Shown: positions 9,101 to 18,031, counted from the stretch's first letter. The stretch is DNA of 64,000 bases from Paenibacillus oceani (GCF_014705615.1 NZ_JACXJA010000015.1:124001-188000), one strand, 5' to 3'. Notes: a model not told the origin generated them from the sequence alone. Numbers and translations: made by a program.

Positions 9101-10417
9101 ATGATGACGAAACGACTTACTCTGACCGGCTCTATTGTAATATCGATTGCCTTGGTGGCAACCGGATGCGGAAGCCAGACGAACTCCGTTAACAGCAACG
9201 CCCCTGAGACGAAGACAGGTGCTAATGAATCAAATACGCCTATAACGTTAAAGGTGTTCCAAAACGGTGCCGAAATCTCCGACGACGATTTCAAACTGCT
9301 GTTCTCCGATCCGGTCAAGAAAAAGTATCCTCATATCACTTTGGAGATTACCCGCCCCGGCAAAGACGTTACACTTAACAGTTTGCTGGCGGCACGGGAA
9401 GTGCCCGATCTGCTTTTAACGCCGAACTCGGGGATTCTAGGCTTGAAGCAGCTGGACTTGCTGACGGACATCACGCCTTACGTGAAATCATCCAGCCTTA
9501 ATCTGTCGCGGTTCCAATCCGTGGCTATCGATGCGGTGAAATCGGAGAAAGGTGAGTTGTACGGGCTTCCTTATGCGATGCAATTTAACGCTCTCTACTA
9601 CAATAAAGACCTCTTCGACAAGTTCGGCAAAAGCTATCCGAAAGACGGCATGGCCTGGGAGGAAGCCGTCGAATTGGCCCGTCAGTTGACCCAGCAGGAC
9701 GGCGGCGTTCAATACCGCGGTCTGGACCCGGCCAGCAGTTATGTGATGAGCTTCCCTTATTCACTAACGTATGTAGACGGCAGCACAGACAAAGCCAGCA
9801 TGAATAACGACAAGTGGAAACAAGTGTTCGAGCTGACGAAAATCATTCTTACGATTCCCGGGAACGTACAACCGAGTCTGGAGCCTTCCGCCGCCGCTTC
9901 CGGCAACCTGTTTATTAAAGAAAAAAACGTAGCCATGCTGGCTTCAACGAATCTGATTGCGCAGATCGGAAGTGCGGCGAATACGGTGAACTGGGATATC
10001 GCTCAGTACCCGAGCTATAAAGACAAACCGAATATTTCCGGAAAGCTCGATTCCCACAATATTATCGTATCCAAAACGACTTCGCATCCGGAAGCGGCAA
10101 TGAAGGTAATGGAAGTCGTCACCTCGGACGAAGTCCAGATAACCAGCGCCAGAAAAACGGCAAGGATGTCGCCGCTTACAAGCGACGAGCCTAAGAAACA
10201 GTTCGGCGAGGAAGTTCCGTATCTGAAAGGGAAAAACGTCCAGTCTCTCTTCAAAAGCTCGGTCTCCCCTTCACCGGTTTATTCAGTCTATGAATCCGAC
10301 GGCAAAAAGATCGGCCAGCAGGCGTTCCGGGACTATGCAGCCGACAAAATCGACCTCAATACCGCTCTGAGACAAGCGGACGAGGAGATCAACCGGGTGA
10401 TCAGCACCAAGAAATAG
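9101..10417 (+). CDS. Family 1 extracellular solute-binding lipoprotein (orphan)
   Basis: A 438-residue lipoprotein, the receptor component of an ABC sugar importer. The signal peptide ends in a lipobox around ALVATGC, so the Cys near residue 23 should be lipidated. Family landmarks are the pattern YNKDLFDKFG..YPKDGM.W (residues about 165-185) and a C-terminal helix ending INRVISTKK. The ATG at 9101 follows CTGGAGG. No permease or ATPase gene is adjacent, so it must work with proteins encoded elsewhere. A GntR/LacI-type regulator lies 2.4 kb downstream. Three more proteins of this type occur in the window at 36686, 45514 and 47363. Confidence 0.9.
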   Translation: MMTKRLTLTGSIVISIALVATGCGSQTNSVNSNAPETKTGANESNTPITLKVFQNGAEISDDDFKLLFSDPVKKKYPHITLEITRPGKDVTLNSLLAAREVPDLLLTPNSGILGLKQLDLLTDITPYVKSSSLNLSRFQSVAIDAVKSEKGELYGLPYAMQFNALYYNKDLFDKFGKSYPKDGMAWEEAVELARQLTQQDGGVQYRGLDPASSYVMSFPYSLTYVDGSTDKASMNNDKWKQVFELTKIILTIPGNVQPSLEPSAAASGNLFIKEKNVAMLASTNLIAQIGSAANTVNWDIAQYPSYKDKPNISGKLDSHNIIVSKTTSHPEAAMKVMEVVTSDEVQITSARKTARMSPLTSDEPKKQFGEEVPYLKGKNVQSLFKSSVSPSPVYSVYESDGKKIGQQAFRDYAADKIDLNTALRQADEEINRVISTKK

Positions 10418-10444
10418 CGGCGGAAAGTATTCAACGTTAAACAA

Positions 10445-10487
10445 AGACGCCTCCAAAACCACTTCAACCGTGGCGCCGGAGGCGTCT
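10445..10487. terminator. Probable terminator between convergent genes
   Basis: Perfect 10-base arms AGACGCCTCC and GGAGGCGTCT lie between the lipoprotein and HAD genes. The T tracts on both sides are short. Confidence 0.65.
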
Positions 10488-10502
10488 ATTTGCTTCATAA
10501 CA

Positions 10503-11243
10503 TTAAGATAAAAGGACTTGCTCGATCACCTTGGCAACGCCATCTTCCAGATTGGTAGGCGCTATCCGATCGGCGGCCTGCTTTACCGGTTCTTGAGCGT
10601 TCCCCATAGCAACCCCCAAACCCGCTGCCCGGATCATCGGGATGTCATTCAGACTGTCGCCGATCGCAATGACTTGCGACATCTCGATACCGATAATCGA
10701 ACAAACTTCTAACAAACCGCTTGCTTTGGTAACGCCCGGCGCATTGCATTCCATATTGGTCACATGGGAGTTGCTGATCTCGAGCATATTCCACGACGCG
10801 ATCCGCTCCCGAACCGTTCGAAGTTGTTCCGGATCAGAACTGCGAATCGCAAATTGAAGCCATTGGGCGGTTGTCACATCGGCGGGCACATTGGTTCGGT
10901 TGATCCGCCCCCCAACCGTATGCGCCCAGAAATCCAGCTCCTCCCGATTCGTTTCGAGAAGTTCAAATAATTTGGCGACCGAATGCGGGGACAGCTCGCG
11001 CCTGGAATGCAGGTCGCCGGGCGCATGCCATACTTCGCTGCCGTTATTAATAACTAGCGGACAATCGATCTCCAGTTGCTCGACTATACTTGTCACATCG
11101 GAGATCGGCCGTCCGGTAGCGAGAGTAATCTTCATCCCGGCCTTTCCGGCTGCATGTATCCATTTGATATTCTCCGCCGAAATCGTTTTGTTTTTGTTCA
11201 GCAGTGTCCCGTCCAGATCAAGCGCAATTAGTTTGTAATTCAT
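10503..11243 (-). CDS. Cof-type HAD-IIB family phosphatase
   Basis: A 246-residue cytoplasmic phosphatase of the HAD superfamily. Motif I is LDLDGTLL near residue 8 with both catalytic Asp residues. Motif II is ATGRP and motif IV is IGDSLNDIPM near residue 195. The cap between motifs II and III is of the Cof (IIB) type. Such enzymes dephosphorylate sugar phosphates or related metabolites. The start follows AAGGAG that overlaps the stop region of the upstream metallophosphoesterase gene (10-base gap), so the two form an operon. Exact substrate unknown. Confidence 0.9.
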   Translation of the reverse strand: MNYKLIALDLDGTLLNKNKTISAENIKWIHAAGKAGMKITLATGRPISDVTSIVEQLEIDCPLVINNGSEVWHAPGDLHSRRELSPHSVAKLFELLETNREELDFWAHTVGGRINRTNVPADVTTAQWLQFAIRSSDPEQLRTVRERIASWNMLEISNSHVTNMECNAPGVTKASGLLEVCSIIGIEMSQVIAIGDSLNDIPMIRAAGLGVAMGNAQEPVKQAADRIAPTNLEDGVAKVIEQVLLS

Positions 11244-11253
11244 TTTAATCTCC

Positions 11254-12636
11254 TTAAGATCCGAAAATAAGCTCGGTTATTACGGTTTGATGCGGCGCGA
11301 TTTTGATGAGCGGAGCGTTTCCCCACCGATCCCAGCGATCCGTATTTGCATAATAGCCGGATACCGTACTCCGGATCCAGCCATCATCCGTTTCAATCTC
11401 AAGTACGAATCCGCCGATACATATCGGTTCATCTCCTGTCGTGATTTCGATTCGGTTATGGACTCCAAGAAAATGCCAGTATTTCGCCTCGATTCTCATA
11501 TATTGCCGGCTGTCAAAGTACTCCAGTTGCTGAAACGCTCCGATCTCTTCCCCATTCAGGCTTACCCGGTGTGCTCCCGGCGTCCGGCAGTTGGAGCCGG
11601 CAGCCCGAAGCCGGACCGATTGGATGTCGCCCAGTTTTGGCAGCGGAAGTCCGCTTGAATTGCCATATTCCGGCTTTTGGGAGAATAACGCTTTCTCGCC
11701 CCGGCCCCTCCATGTCAACTGCCCAACGACGCCATGCCCCAAAACGTGCCAATCCGCTTGTACCGTTTCGCCATCCACCGTAATGGACCACCAGCCCGGA
11801 GCCGAATCCTCCAAATAGCCCCAGCCCATCTCAAACGCCTCCGGCTCAGGCAGCAGCGGGCGAACGTCGCTCAAGCAAACAGGCGGTCGGTCGGGATAAC
11901 CGAGCACGGAGCTTTTCAGTTGAGGCAGCCAATACTCTCCCACCCGATGTAAAGCGGATATTTGATTATGGGTATGTCCACAAAAATAAGCGTCTATCGG
12001 ATGTTCAGCTAATTCACGAAGTACGGTTTGCGCGAAGTCATAATGGGTAAAAAACGGTCTGCCTACACAAATAAGCGGAGGATGGGAAAACAAAAAGACA
12101 TGCTCGTATTTTTTGGATTCGGCGAACGCCTCACGAATAAATTGTTCCTGCAGGTCGCCTTGGATGAACGTCGTATAGTCCAAAACGATAAATAAAGAGT
12201 TTGCTTTCTCGAACGTATAATACCCCCTTGTCACCGAATCGGTACCTAACGCTTTGGCAATAGCCGGATACACGTATTGCAGAACTTGCTCCTCCTCGCG
12301 CCTTCCCACGACGCCATCATGCGTCCCGAGCGCAAAGAAAACCGGCGAGTTCAGCCGTTCCAGCAGCTCCATCGCTTCGCTCATTTCCCGAAGTCCGCTT
12401 GCCTCATCATCGCAATGACCTTGGATGATATCACCGGTTTGGATGACAAAATCAGGTTTGAACAGGGCAATTTCCTCGATAATTCTTGGCGTTACATGGC
12501 GCGTCATCCATAAGTTCCGGGTAATATCGGCGACTTCCGTCACCCCTTTCGGCTTCCCGTTTAACGCTTGCTGATGCGACTGCTCCTGTACGTAATGCAA
12601 ATCCCCCATGACGACGAATCGCAAAGGTTGCTTCAT
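11254..12636 (-). CDS. Calcineurin-like metallophosphoesterase
   Basis: A 460-residue binuclear-metal phosphoesterase. The N-terminal 270 residues carry the metallophosphatase motifs in order: GDLHY (residue 11), QTGDIIQ, LGTHDG (an unusual T where N is standard in GNHD/E) and FCGHTHNQ. The C-terminal 190 residues look like a beta-rich accessory domain. No signal peptide is evident. It is the first gene of an operon with the HAD phosphatase and is divergent from a GntR-type regulator at 12796, the likely controller. Substrate unknown; together the pair suggests processing of a phosphorylated sugar or phosphodiester. Confidence 0.88.
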   Translation of the reverse strand: MKQPLRFVVMGDLHYVQEQSHQQALNGKPKGVTEVADITRNLWMTRHVTPRIIEEIALFKPDFVIQTGDIIQGHCDDEASGLREMSEAMELLERLNSPVFFALGTHDGVVGRREEEQVLQYVYPAIAKALGTDSVTRGYYTFEKANSLFIVLDYTTFIQGDLQEQFIREAFAESKKYEHVFLFSHPPLICVGRPFFTHYDFAQTVLRELAEHPIDAYFCGHTHNQISALHRVGEYWLPQLKSSVLGYPDRPPVCLSDVRPLLPEPEAFEMGWGYLEDSAPGWWSITVDGETVQADWHVLGHGVVGQLTWRGRGEKALFSQKPEYGNSSGLPLPKLGDIQSVRLRAAGSNCRTPGAHRVSLNGEEIGAFQQLEYFDSRQYMRIEAKYWHFLGVHNRIEITTGDEPICIGGFVLEIETDDGWIRSTVSGYYANTDRWDRWGNAPLIKIAPHQTVITELIFGS

Positions 12637-12795
12637 CCTCTAAGCGCCTCTTCTCTCAAGTTGATTATTTGTAACTATTCATATATATTTGTTTATATCA
12701 ATAAGACAAGTTTATTTTCCATGACTTCCTGTGTCAATCCGTTAACAATAATAATACAATAGACCGCATTATAGCCGGGAAAGAAGGTCGCGACC

Positions 12796-13983
12796 GTGAC
12801 AACCGAACGTGCCTCATCCAAAAGCAGCTCCGATTCCAAACAAGGAAGCCGCACGCCCCTATACAGACAGATCAAAGAATATGTACGAAACCAGATCGAA
12901 CAGTCCGTATGGCTTGCAAACGATAAGATCCCGTCTGAGAACGAAATGGCCGGGCAGTTTAAAGTGAGCCGGATTACGATTAAAAACGCGCTTCAAGAAT
13001 TGATTGAAGAAGGTTTGATCTACCGTATACAAGGAAAAGGAACGTTCGTAGCGCAAGACAAGCTCGGCGAGCCTCCCGTTTACCGTCCGGAGAAGCGGCA
13101 GGGCGATTTGACGGTAGCCTTTTTGATGCCGCGTATCGATAACCGATTCACTGCGAACCTGCTGCACGGAATCGAAAACCAACTCGCAGATGAAGGATTC
13201 AACCTGTTATTTCGCACAACGGGCGATTCGCAGGAAACGGAAAAAGAGCTGCTGAATCAAATTGTTCGCAGCGGTTTCAACGGGATTATCATTTATCCGG
13301 CACAGGGTCAAAGTTATAACGAGGAGATTTTGAAGCTAACCTTAAACGAGTTTCCGGTTGTTGTGGTTGACCGTTATTTAAGAGGAGTTGAAACCAACTA
13401 CGTATGCTCCGATAACGTAACGGGCGCATTTGAAGCGACCGAACACTGTTATCGTATGGGGCACCGCCGCATCGGATTTATATCCACTCATGTGGAAGGA
13501 ACATCCAGCATTGAGGACCGTCTAACCGGATACGAAAAGGCGCTTTCCGAGAACGGGATATTAATTGACAGGTATTTACGGTTAACCGATCTGGAGAGTA
13601 AAGAGGTGAACCGTATTTTGCAGGACGGAGCAAGCGATTCGGCGAGCAAGGAACGAATCGTTCAATATTTGGAGAGGAATCCGGAGCTTACGGCCGTTAT
13701 TGCGGTGAACTCTTCCGTTGGCCTGACCGTAATGGAAGCGGCCAAACAATTGTCGCGGCGCGTCCCTGAAGACCTCTCCGTAGTTTTTCTGGACGATTAC
13801 GAGCTGTCCGCTTTTTCCGCGATTCCGCCTACCTTTGTAAATCAGGAGGAATATACGGTTGGACGCGAAGCCGTTAAGCTGTTAGTTTCCGTGATGAGTA
13901 ACCCGAAGCAAAAACGCCGTAAAATCGTCGTCCCTACCCGACTGGTGGTCCGAGCTTCTTCGTCCGCGCGTCCTGAGGAGTAA
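12796..13983 (+). CDS. GntR-type regulator with LacI-like sugar sensor domain
   Basis: A 395-residue repressor-like protein. The N-terminal GntR winged helix (about residues 20-90) is recognised by PLYRQIKEYVRNQIEQ and IPSENEMAGQFKVSRITIKNAL. The C-terminal periplasmic-binding-like effector domain (about 105-390) has LacI-family patterns such as FNGIIIYPAQ and HRRIGFISTH. This architecture is that of AraR-type regulators, which respond to sugars. It begins with GTG at 12796 after AAGAAGG. It is divergent from the phosphoesterase/HAD operon and close to the lipoprotein at 9101; both are plausible targets. No clear palindromic operator was found by eye. Confidence 0.9.
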   Translation: MTTERASSKSSSDSKQGSRTPLYRQIKEYVRNQIEQSVWLANDKIPSENEMAGQFKVSRITIKNALQELIEEGLIYRIQGKGTFVAQDKLGEPPVYRPEKRQGDLTVAFLMPRIDNRFTANLLHGIENQLADEGFNLLFRTTGDSQETEKELLNQIVRSGFNGIIIYPAQGQSYNEEILKLTLNEFPVVVVDRYLRGVETNYVCSDNVTGAFEATEHCYRMGHRRIGFISTHVEGTSSIEDRLTGYEKALSENGILIDRYLRLTDLESKEVNRILQDGASDSASKERIVQYLERNPELTAVIAVNSSVGLTVMEAAKQLSRRVPEDLSVVFLDDYELSAFSAIPPTFVNQEEYTVGREAVKLLVSVMSNPKQKRRKIVVPTRLVVRASSSARPEE

Positions 13984-14044
13984 TAATAATTAGTAATGAA
14001 ACCCTATCCTTGCTAGTTGCTTTGTTTGCATTTTCTCCGAGAAC

Positions 14045-14263
14045 TCAGTTGTATTCGATTTTTACTCCATTATGTCGGTATTTGCGTTTATATGCTTCTC
14101 TTACAGTTTTATAGATTTTCAGAGAGTCGCTGCTCGTCCATTCAGCGTTGAACGGACTGGCGGTTATATAGATGTTCCCTGGTTCATTTTTCAGCTTCTC
14201 TCCGTGCCTCAATACAGAAAGCTGGTAGCTGTAATCTGTGGCTGATTGGATACAAATGATGAA
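14045..14263 (-). pseudogene. Remnant of a protein-coding gene (unidentified)
   Basis: On the minus strand a frame runs from a TAG at 14266 to a TGA at 14045 with no ATG and no ribosome binding site. It encodes about 72 residues of protein-like composition, including YSYQLSVLRHGEKLKNEPG and KIYKTVREAYKRKYRHNGVK. The lack of a start and the stop at its upstream edge suggest the 3' end of a decayed gene. The family was not recognised. It fills most of the 335-base gap between the GntR-type gene and the next terminator. Confidence 0.45.
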
Positions 14264-14270
14264 CTAACGT

Positions 14271-14302
14271 AAAGAGCGAATCCGAATCAGATTCGCTCTT
14301 TT
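14271..14302. terminator. Bidirectional intrinsic terminator
   Basis: AAAGAGCGAATC pairs with GATTCGCTCTTT around a 7-base loop, with a T run on the plus strand and an A-rich complement. It sits 17 bases after the stop of the minus-strand P-loop gene. Confidence 0.85.
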
Positions 14303-14318
14303 CCTGCTGACAGTACGC

Positions 14319-14879
14319 CTACAATTGAAATTGTTCCTGAATCATCCTAGCCACTTCCTCCGGACTGATTCTCGTATTATTGATCCTCATATAATTTTCC
14401 TTCCGGATCTCCCCTTCGTACGAGTTCAATCTATACTTATCCATCGAGCGGAGCAGATCTTGTTCGGAAAACTCGATATTTCGTTTGCTCGGTTTGTGAT
14501 GGAGACGGTTCGGACTTTTATTGCGCTCCAGTCTTTCCTCCACATCCGCTTCCAGCTCTACATAATACACGCCACCGCCCTTGGACTCAAAAATGCCGCA
14601 GATCTTTTGTACATAGTCCCAATCCGCCTGCATATCAAAAGCCCAGACATACGTAAAAATTAATCCGGGCAAGTCGCTCTTGGCCACTTCTTCGAAAATT
14701 TCTTGCCGGAACAAACTAACCAGCCGTTTTCCGGGCGCACTGCCGTAGCTGAAAAAGTTCGAAACGAGATCGATCGTCATATGATTATGAAACAATTTCA
14801 GTCCGGTACATTTCGCCAGCTCCTGCCCCACCGTCATTTTCCCTACTGCCTGCGGGCCGAATATAACAATCAATTTCAT
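14319..14879 (-). CDS. P-loop AAA / kinase-like protein
   Basis: A 186-residue P-loop NTPase resembling small nucleotide or shikimate kinase-like proteins. Walker A is GPQAVGKMT at residues 8-16, followed by LFHNHMTIDL where kinases bind substrate. A LID-like segment ERNKSPNRLHHKPSKR lies near residues 118-133. The start follows AGGAGG 9 bases upstream. It is monocistronic with its own terminator. Family members are usually annotated as AAA family ATPases of unknown substrate; an actual phosphoryl acceptor cannot be named. Confidence 0.8.
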   Translation of the reverse strand: MKLIVIFGPQAVGKMTVGQELAKCTGLKLFHNHMTIDLVSNFFSYGSAPGKRLVSLFRQEIFEEVAKSDLPGLIFTYVWAFDMQADWDYVQKICGIFESKGGGVYYVELEADVEERLERNKSPNRLHHKPSKRNIEFSEQDLLRSMDKYRLNSYEGEIRKENYMRINNTRISPEEVARMIQEQFQL

Positions 14880-15016
14880 TAGCTACGTCCTCCTATCCGA
14901 CTTTCCTCCAATAAATAGGTATCGAAGAAGTTATTGTATCCGATTATGATGGATGAACAGGCGCAAATCAACGGGTTTTTATCGAATTTTTCTCGGATAC
15001 GTACAGCAAATGGACA

Positions 15017-15045
15017 TTGACAACGTGTAGAGTTGCTCATATACT
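15017..15045 (+). promoter_or_regulatory. Strong sigma-A promoter for the DMT transporter leader
   Basis: A perfect TTGACA (15017-15022), a 17-base spacer and TATACT (15040-15045) predict a transcript start near 15052. The transcript would carry a leader of about 120 bases before the transporter start. Confidence 0.85.
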
Positions 15046-15068
15046 GTAAAGGAATTTGAATAATAAAA

Positions 15069-15154
15069 CCTGTTACAGGACGTGGACTTTTCTAGAGGAA
15101 ACTCTATTTTCGCCACACGATTGTCTTTTCGACAATCGTGTGGTTTTTTATTTT
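15069..15154 (+). promoter_or_regulatory. Leader attenuator with mutually exclusive hairpins
   Basis: The leader contains a small hairpin CCTG/CAGG (15069-15079). Next comes a hairpin with TAGAG-GAAA-CTCTA (15093-15106) extended by GTGG (15082-15085) pairing with CCAC (15113-15116). Then a 13-base-pair perfect terminator stem spans 15113-15143, followed by six T residues. The CCAC at 15113 is the first part of the terminator stem, so the two structures compete. No gene lies between the promoter and this terminator. This is the layout of a riboswitch or protein-controlled attenuator, but it matches no class that was recognised. Confidence 0.7.
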
Positions 15155-15171
15155 GCATAGGAGGACAGACG

Positions 15172-16071
15172 ATGAAAACTTGGCATTACGCATGTATTGT
15201 TTTTCTGGGCGGATGCTGTTACGGATTGTTATCGACCTTTGTCAAGCTTGCTTACTCGGCAGGTTTTTCAGTATCAGCAGTTTCAGGCGGCCAATATTTA
15301 TTCGGGGCTTTGCTTTCCTGGATATTAGTGATGTTTACCAAAAAGCAAAAGCTGCCGTTCAAACGAATCTGCCAGCTGCTTTTATCCGGCATTCCATTTG
15401 GCTTGACAGGTGTGTTTTATTACCAGTCCCTGCAAACGTTGAACGCTTCGCTTGCCATCATTTTTTTATTTCAGTTTGTTTGGATTGGCACCCTTTTGGA
15501 GTGGGTCGTGTATAAGAAAAAACCGACTGCAGGAAAAATGGTCTCGATCGCCGTTCTTCTGATCGGCTCCGTTCTCGCTGCCAATGTCGTTTCAGCTGGC
15601 GGAATCGTTCTTTCCTGGGCCGGAATGGCTTGGGCGCTGCTTTCGGCTTTGACATTTACTACATTCATTTTTCTTAGCGGTTCCGTTGGGAAAGATACGC
15701 CTCCGGTCCAGAAAAGCGCTCTGCTGTCCACCGGTGGTCTTATCGTTGTTTTTGTGCTGCTTCCGCCGGCGTTTCTGCTGGATATGTCCGTATTAATGGG
15801 GGTTGCGCCGTATGGACTGCTTCTCGGTTTTTTTGGCGTCGTACTCCCGCCGTTACTGTTCTCGATCGGAATGCCGCGGATCGGGCCGGGGCTGGGCACC
15901 ATTTTAACCGCCTCCGAGCTTCCCGTAGCGGTGTCCATGTCTTCGTTCATTTTGGCCGAGCATGTAAGCTTGCTGCAATGGATCGGGGTTGTCCTTATCT
16001 TGGGCGGCATAGCGGCCGGTAACGTATCGCTTGCTCCTAAAGCTTCCATACGCAAAAGTTCCGCGCCTTAA
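15172..16071 (+). CDS. EamA/DMT superfamily transporter
   Basis: A 299-residue inner-membrane protein with about ten hydrophobic helices forming two EamA repeats (roughly residues 5-140 and 150-290). The drug/metabolite transporter superfamily exports or imports small metabolites. The ATG at 15172 has TAGGAGG upstream; an in-frame GTG at 15082 would start inside the leader hairpins and is less likely. It is preceded by a strong promoter and an apparent attenuator, so its expression is probably controlled by transcript termination. Its stop codon overlaps that of the convergent MFS gene. Substrate unknown. Confidence 0.88.
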   Translation: MKTWHYACIVFLGGCCYGLLSTFVKLAYSAGFSVSAVSGGQYLFGALLSWILVMFTKKQKLPFKRICQLLLSGIPFGLTGVFYYQSLQTLNASLAIIFLFQFVWIGTLLEWVVYKKKPTAGKMVSIAVLLIGSVLAANVVSAGGIVLSWAGMAWALLSALTFTTFIFLSGSVGKDTPPVQKSALLSTGGLIVVFVLLPPAFLLDMSVLMGVAPYGLLLGFFGVVLPPLLFSIGMPRIGPGLGTILTASELPVAVSMSSFILAEHVSLLQWIGVVLILGGIAAGNVSLAPKASIRKSSAP

Positions 16072-17477
16072 CCTTGTATGGAAGTGCCAGTTGCTGCTGC
16101 TTTTTGGATACGGAACGAAATCACAAAGCTTCCTATCATGAAAAGCAGCTGAAGCGACAACGCCAGCAAGACGCCGGTAAATAAGTCCCATTGCAACGTT
16201 TGACTCATCGCGATGAAAGCTCCGCCTACGCCGATACTGATCCCGGGGCTAAACGCATCTATGAACTGAATGACGGCGGAGACCTCCCCCTCTTCACCGG
16301 CACGGGCATGCTGCAGCGCAATAGCACCTGTGGTGGGATTGGCTAATCCGATGCCGAAGCCGGTGAATAGCTGAGAGATCACGGCATACCCCAGAACGCC
16401 TCCCGGCAGCGTGATCGAAGCAATGACGAATACGACCCCGACAATCATAATACCGGTACCGGTGATCACCCGCTTTGTTCTTCCTGCGCCCCGATCTCGT
16501 TCATCCAGTTTGGATTGCAGCCAGGCGGCGGCGGACCAGCTTAGTGCGCCTGCGGCAACAATCAATCCTGCCAGATCTGCCGAGAACCCCTTCACTTCCG
16601 TCAACGCCAATACCACATAGCTCTCCGTTGCAACGTAGCAGGCTACATACAATCCCCTCGTAACGATCGTTGCGGGCAGCCCTTTTCGGACGGTAAACGT
16701 TCCTATAGGCAACAGGCTGCGCAAGGGGTGAACCATCAGGAGGATGCCTGCTATCGTAAGAACGATGCCTTTCCATTCCGTAATCCAGCCTAGCCCGCTT
16801 AGCAGCAGCCCGGTGCCGAAAGTTAAAATAATCGCATATCCCTCTTTGGGAAAGCCTTTATGGGAGGAAGGCTGACTCGATCTGGCCCGCGTTTGAAGCT
16901 GACGAAAGGAAGGAATCGTGAGGAAAATCGCCAAACCGATCAGTGGAAGCACAATCCAAAACACGACTCTCCACGATAAAGTTTCAGCCAGAAGTCCCGC
17001 CGCATAAGGACCGATTATCGCCGGCAAAATGTAGGCGCTCGAGAAAGCGGCCAATATCTTCGTTCTTAGCCTGTCCGGATAGCTTAAGGTGATGCTATAA
17101 TACACACAGGTAATCATCGCGCCAGCGCCGAATCCTTGAAAGGCTCTCCCGGCGATCAGCATAAACATATGAATAGAAGTAGCCGCAACCGTTAGGCCGA
17201 TCACGAAAAGGAGAATCGCTAAGAGAAACGAGGGATACACTCCTTGTTTGGTAATCTGCTGGCCGATCATCATAGAGCCTACGATTTGCGATAATAAAAA
17301 CGCGCTGAATATCCATCCGTACAGATGCAAGCCGTTTAAATGCTGAGCAACATTCGGAGCAATCGTCGTAATCGCCAGCCCTTCGAATGCCACGGTAGTA
17401 ACGGCTAGTATGATCCCGATCGTCAGAGCCCGGTAAGGCGGGTTAAAAATACCGACTTTCTCCTGATTTGCTGTCAT
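16068..17477 (-). CDS. MFS transporter (drug-efflux type)
   Basis: A 469-residue membrane protein of the major facilitator superfamily with 12 to 14 hydrophobic segments. The motif GRAFQGFGAGAMITCV near residue 110 and the central ARAGEEGEVSAVIQF are typical of drug:H+ antiporter relatives. The ATG at 17477 has GGAG nine bases upstream. It lies 99 bases downstream of a MarR gene on the same strand. A sequence nearly identical to one upstream of marR occurs in that gap, which suggests repression by the MarR protein. Substrate unknown; antibiotic or toxic metabolite export is the usual role. Confidence 0.88.
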   Translation of the reverse strand: MTANQEKVGIFNPPYRALTIGIILAVTTVAFEGLAITTIAPNVAQHLNGLHLYGWIFSAFLLSQIVGSMMIGQQITKQGVYPSFLLAILLFVIGLTVAATSIHMFMLIAGRAFQGFGAGAMITCVYYSITLSYPDRLRTKILAAFSSAYILPAIIGPYAAGLLAETLSWRVVFWIVLPLIGLAIFLTIPSFRQLQTRARSSQPSSHKGFPKEGYAIILTFGTGLLLSGLGWITEWKGIVLTIAGILLMVHPLRSLLPIGTFTVRKGLPATIVTRGLYVACYVATESYVVLALTEVKGFSADLAGLIVAAGALSWSAAAWLQSKLDERDRGAGRTKRVITGTGIMIVGVVFVIASITLPGGVLGYAVISQLFTGFGIGLANPTTGAIALQHARAGEEGEVSAVIQFIDAFSPGISIGVGGAFIAMSQTLQWDLFTGVLLALSLQLLFMIGSFVISFRIQKAAATGTSIQG

Positions 17478-17520
17478 GTTCTCACACTCCGTATCTTCTC
17501 CAACTACTCGTCATATCGAT

Positions 17521-17540
17521 AATGGTCATAGCAACTATAT
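17521..17540 (-). promoter_or_regulatory. Putative MarR operator, copy 2 (before the MFS gene)
   Basis: On the minus strand ATAGTTGCTATGACCATT matches the site at 18032-18051 with only two differences, in the same orientation relative to the palindrome ATAGT-N7-AC(Y)AT. It lies between marR and the MFS gene. Confidence 0.65.
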
Positions 17541-17576
17541 AATCAATTTTATCGACCATACTAGGGAACCTAAAAC

Positions 17577-18002
17577 TTACAAATCCTTCACATTGTTGTA
17601 CATCACAGAGAGAATTCTCCGGAACGTCTCCACTTCTTCCTCGGTTAATCCTTCCACCGTTTTCTGGTAAGCCTCAATCGAAGGTTCGAGAATTTCGTCT
17701 TTAATTCCGTGTCCTTTCTCCGTCAAATAAACGCGCAAAGATCGCCGGTCGGTCTCATGTGTCACGCGATAAATAAACCCTTTCTTCTCCAGCTTAAACA
17801 GCATCCGGGCAATGTTCGTCTGATCCTTGTACAATCGTTCGGCGAGCTCTTTTTGCGTGATGCCCTCCCGTTCCCACAAAATCACTAAGATCTCCCATTG
17901 ATCGACGGTAATATCAAAGGGATTAACCACTTTTTGATAATAGTTGTTCAGTTTCAAATCTGCCCTGTGAACGATAACACCTATATATTTTTCTAATTCC
18001 AA
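17577..18002 (-). CDS. MarR family transcriptional regulator
   Basis: A 141-residue winged-helix regulator. The MarR fold is recognised by TVDQWEILVILWEREGITQKELAE, the recognition region NIARMLFKLEKKGFI and the wing THETDRRSLRVYLTEKG with its conserved D-x-R. The start is a TTG at 18002 with GGAGG six bases upstream. It is followed by an MFS gene, the classic MarR-efflux pair. Two copies of a palindromic motif, one in its own promoter region and one before the MFS gene, are candidate binding sites. Inducer unknown. Confidence 0.9.
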   Translation of the reverse strand: MELEKYIGVIVHRADLKLNNYYQKVVNPFDITVDQWEILVILWEREGITQKELAERLYKDQTNIARMLFKLEKKGFIYRVTHETDRRSLRVYLTEKGHGIKDEILEPSIEAYQKTVEGLTEEEVETFRRILSVMYNNVKDL

Positions 18003-18031
18003 TCGAGGCCTCCACGATAATCGGCGTGATG

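Noticed and set aside
15082-15171. Upstream GTG start for the DMT transporter at 15082
   Set aside because: It would translate through the terminator hairpin, has a poor ribosome binding site and adds non-family residues; the ATG at 15172 has TAGGAGG.
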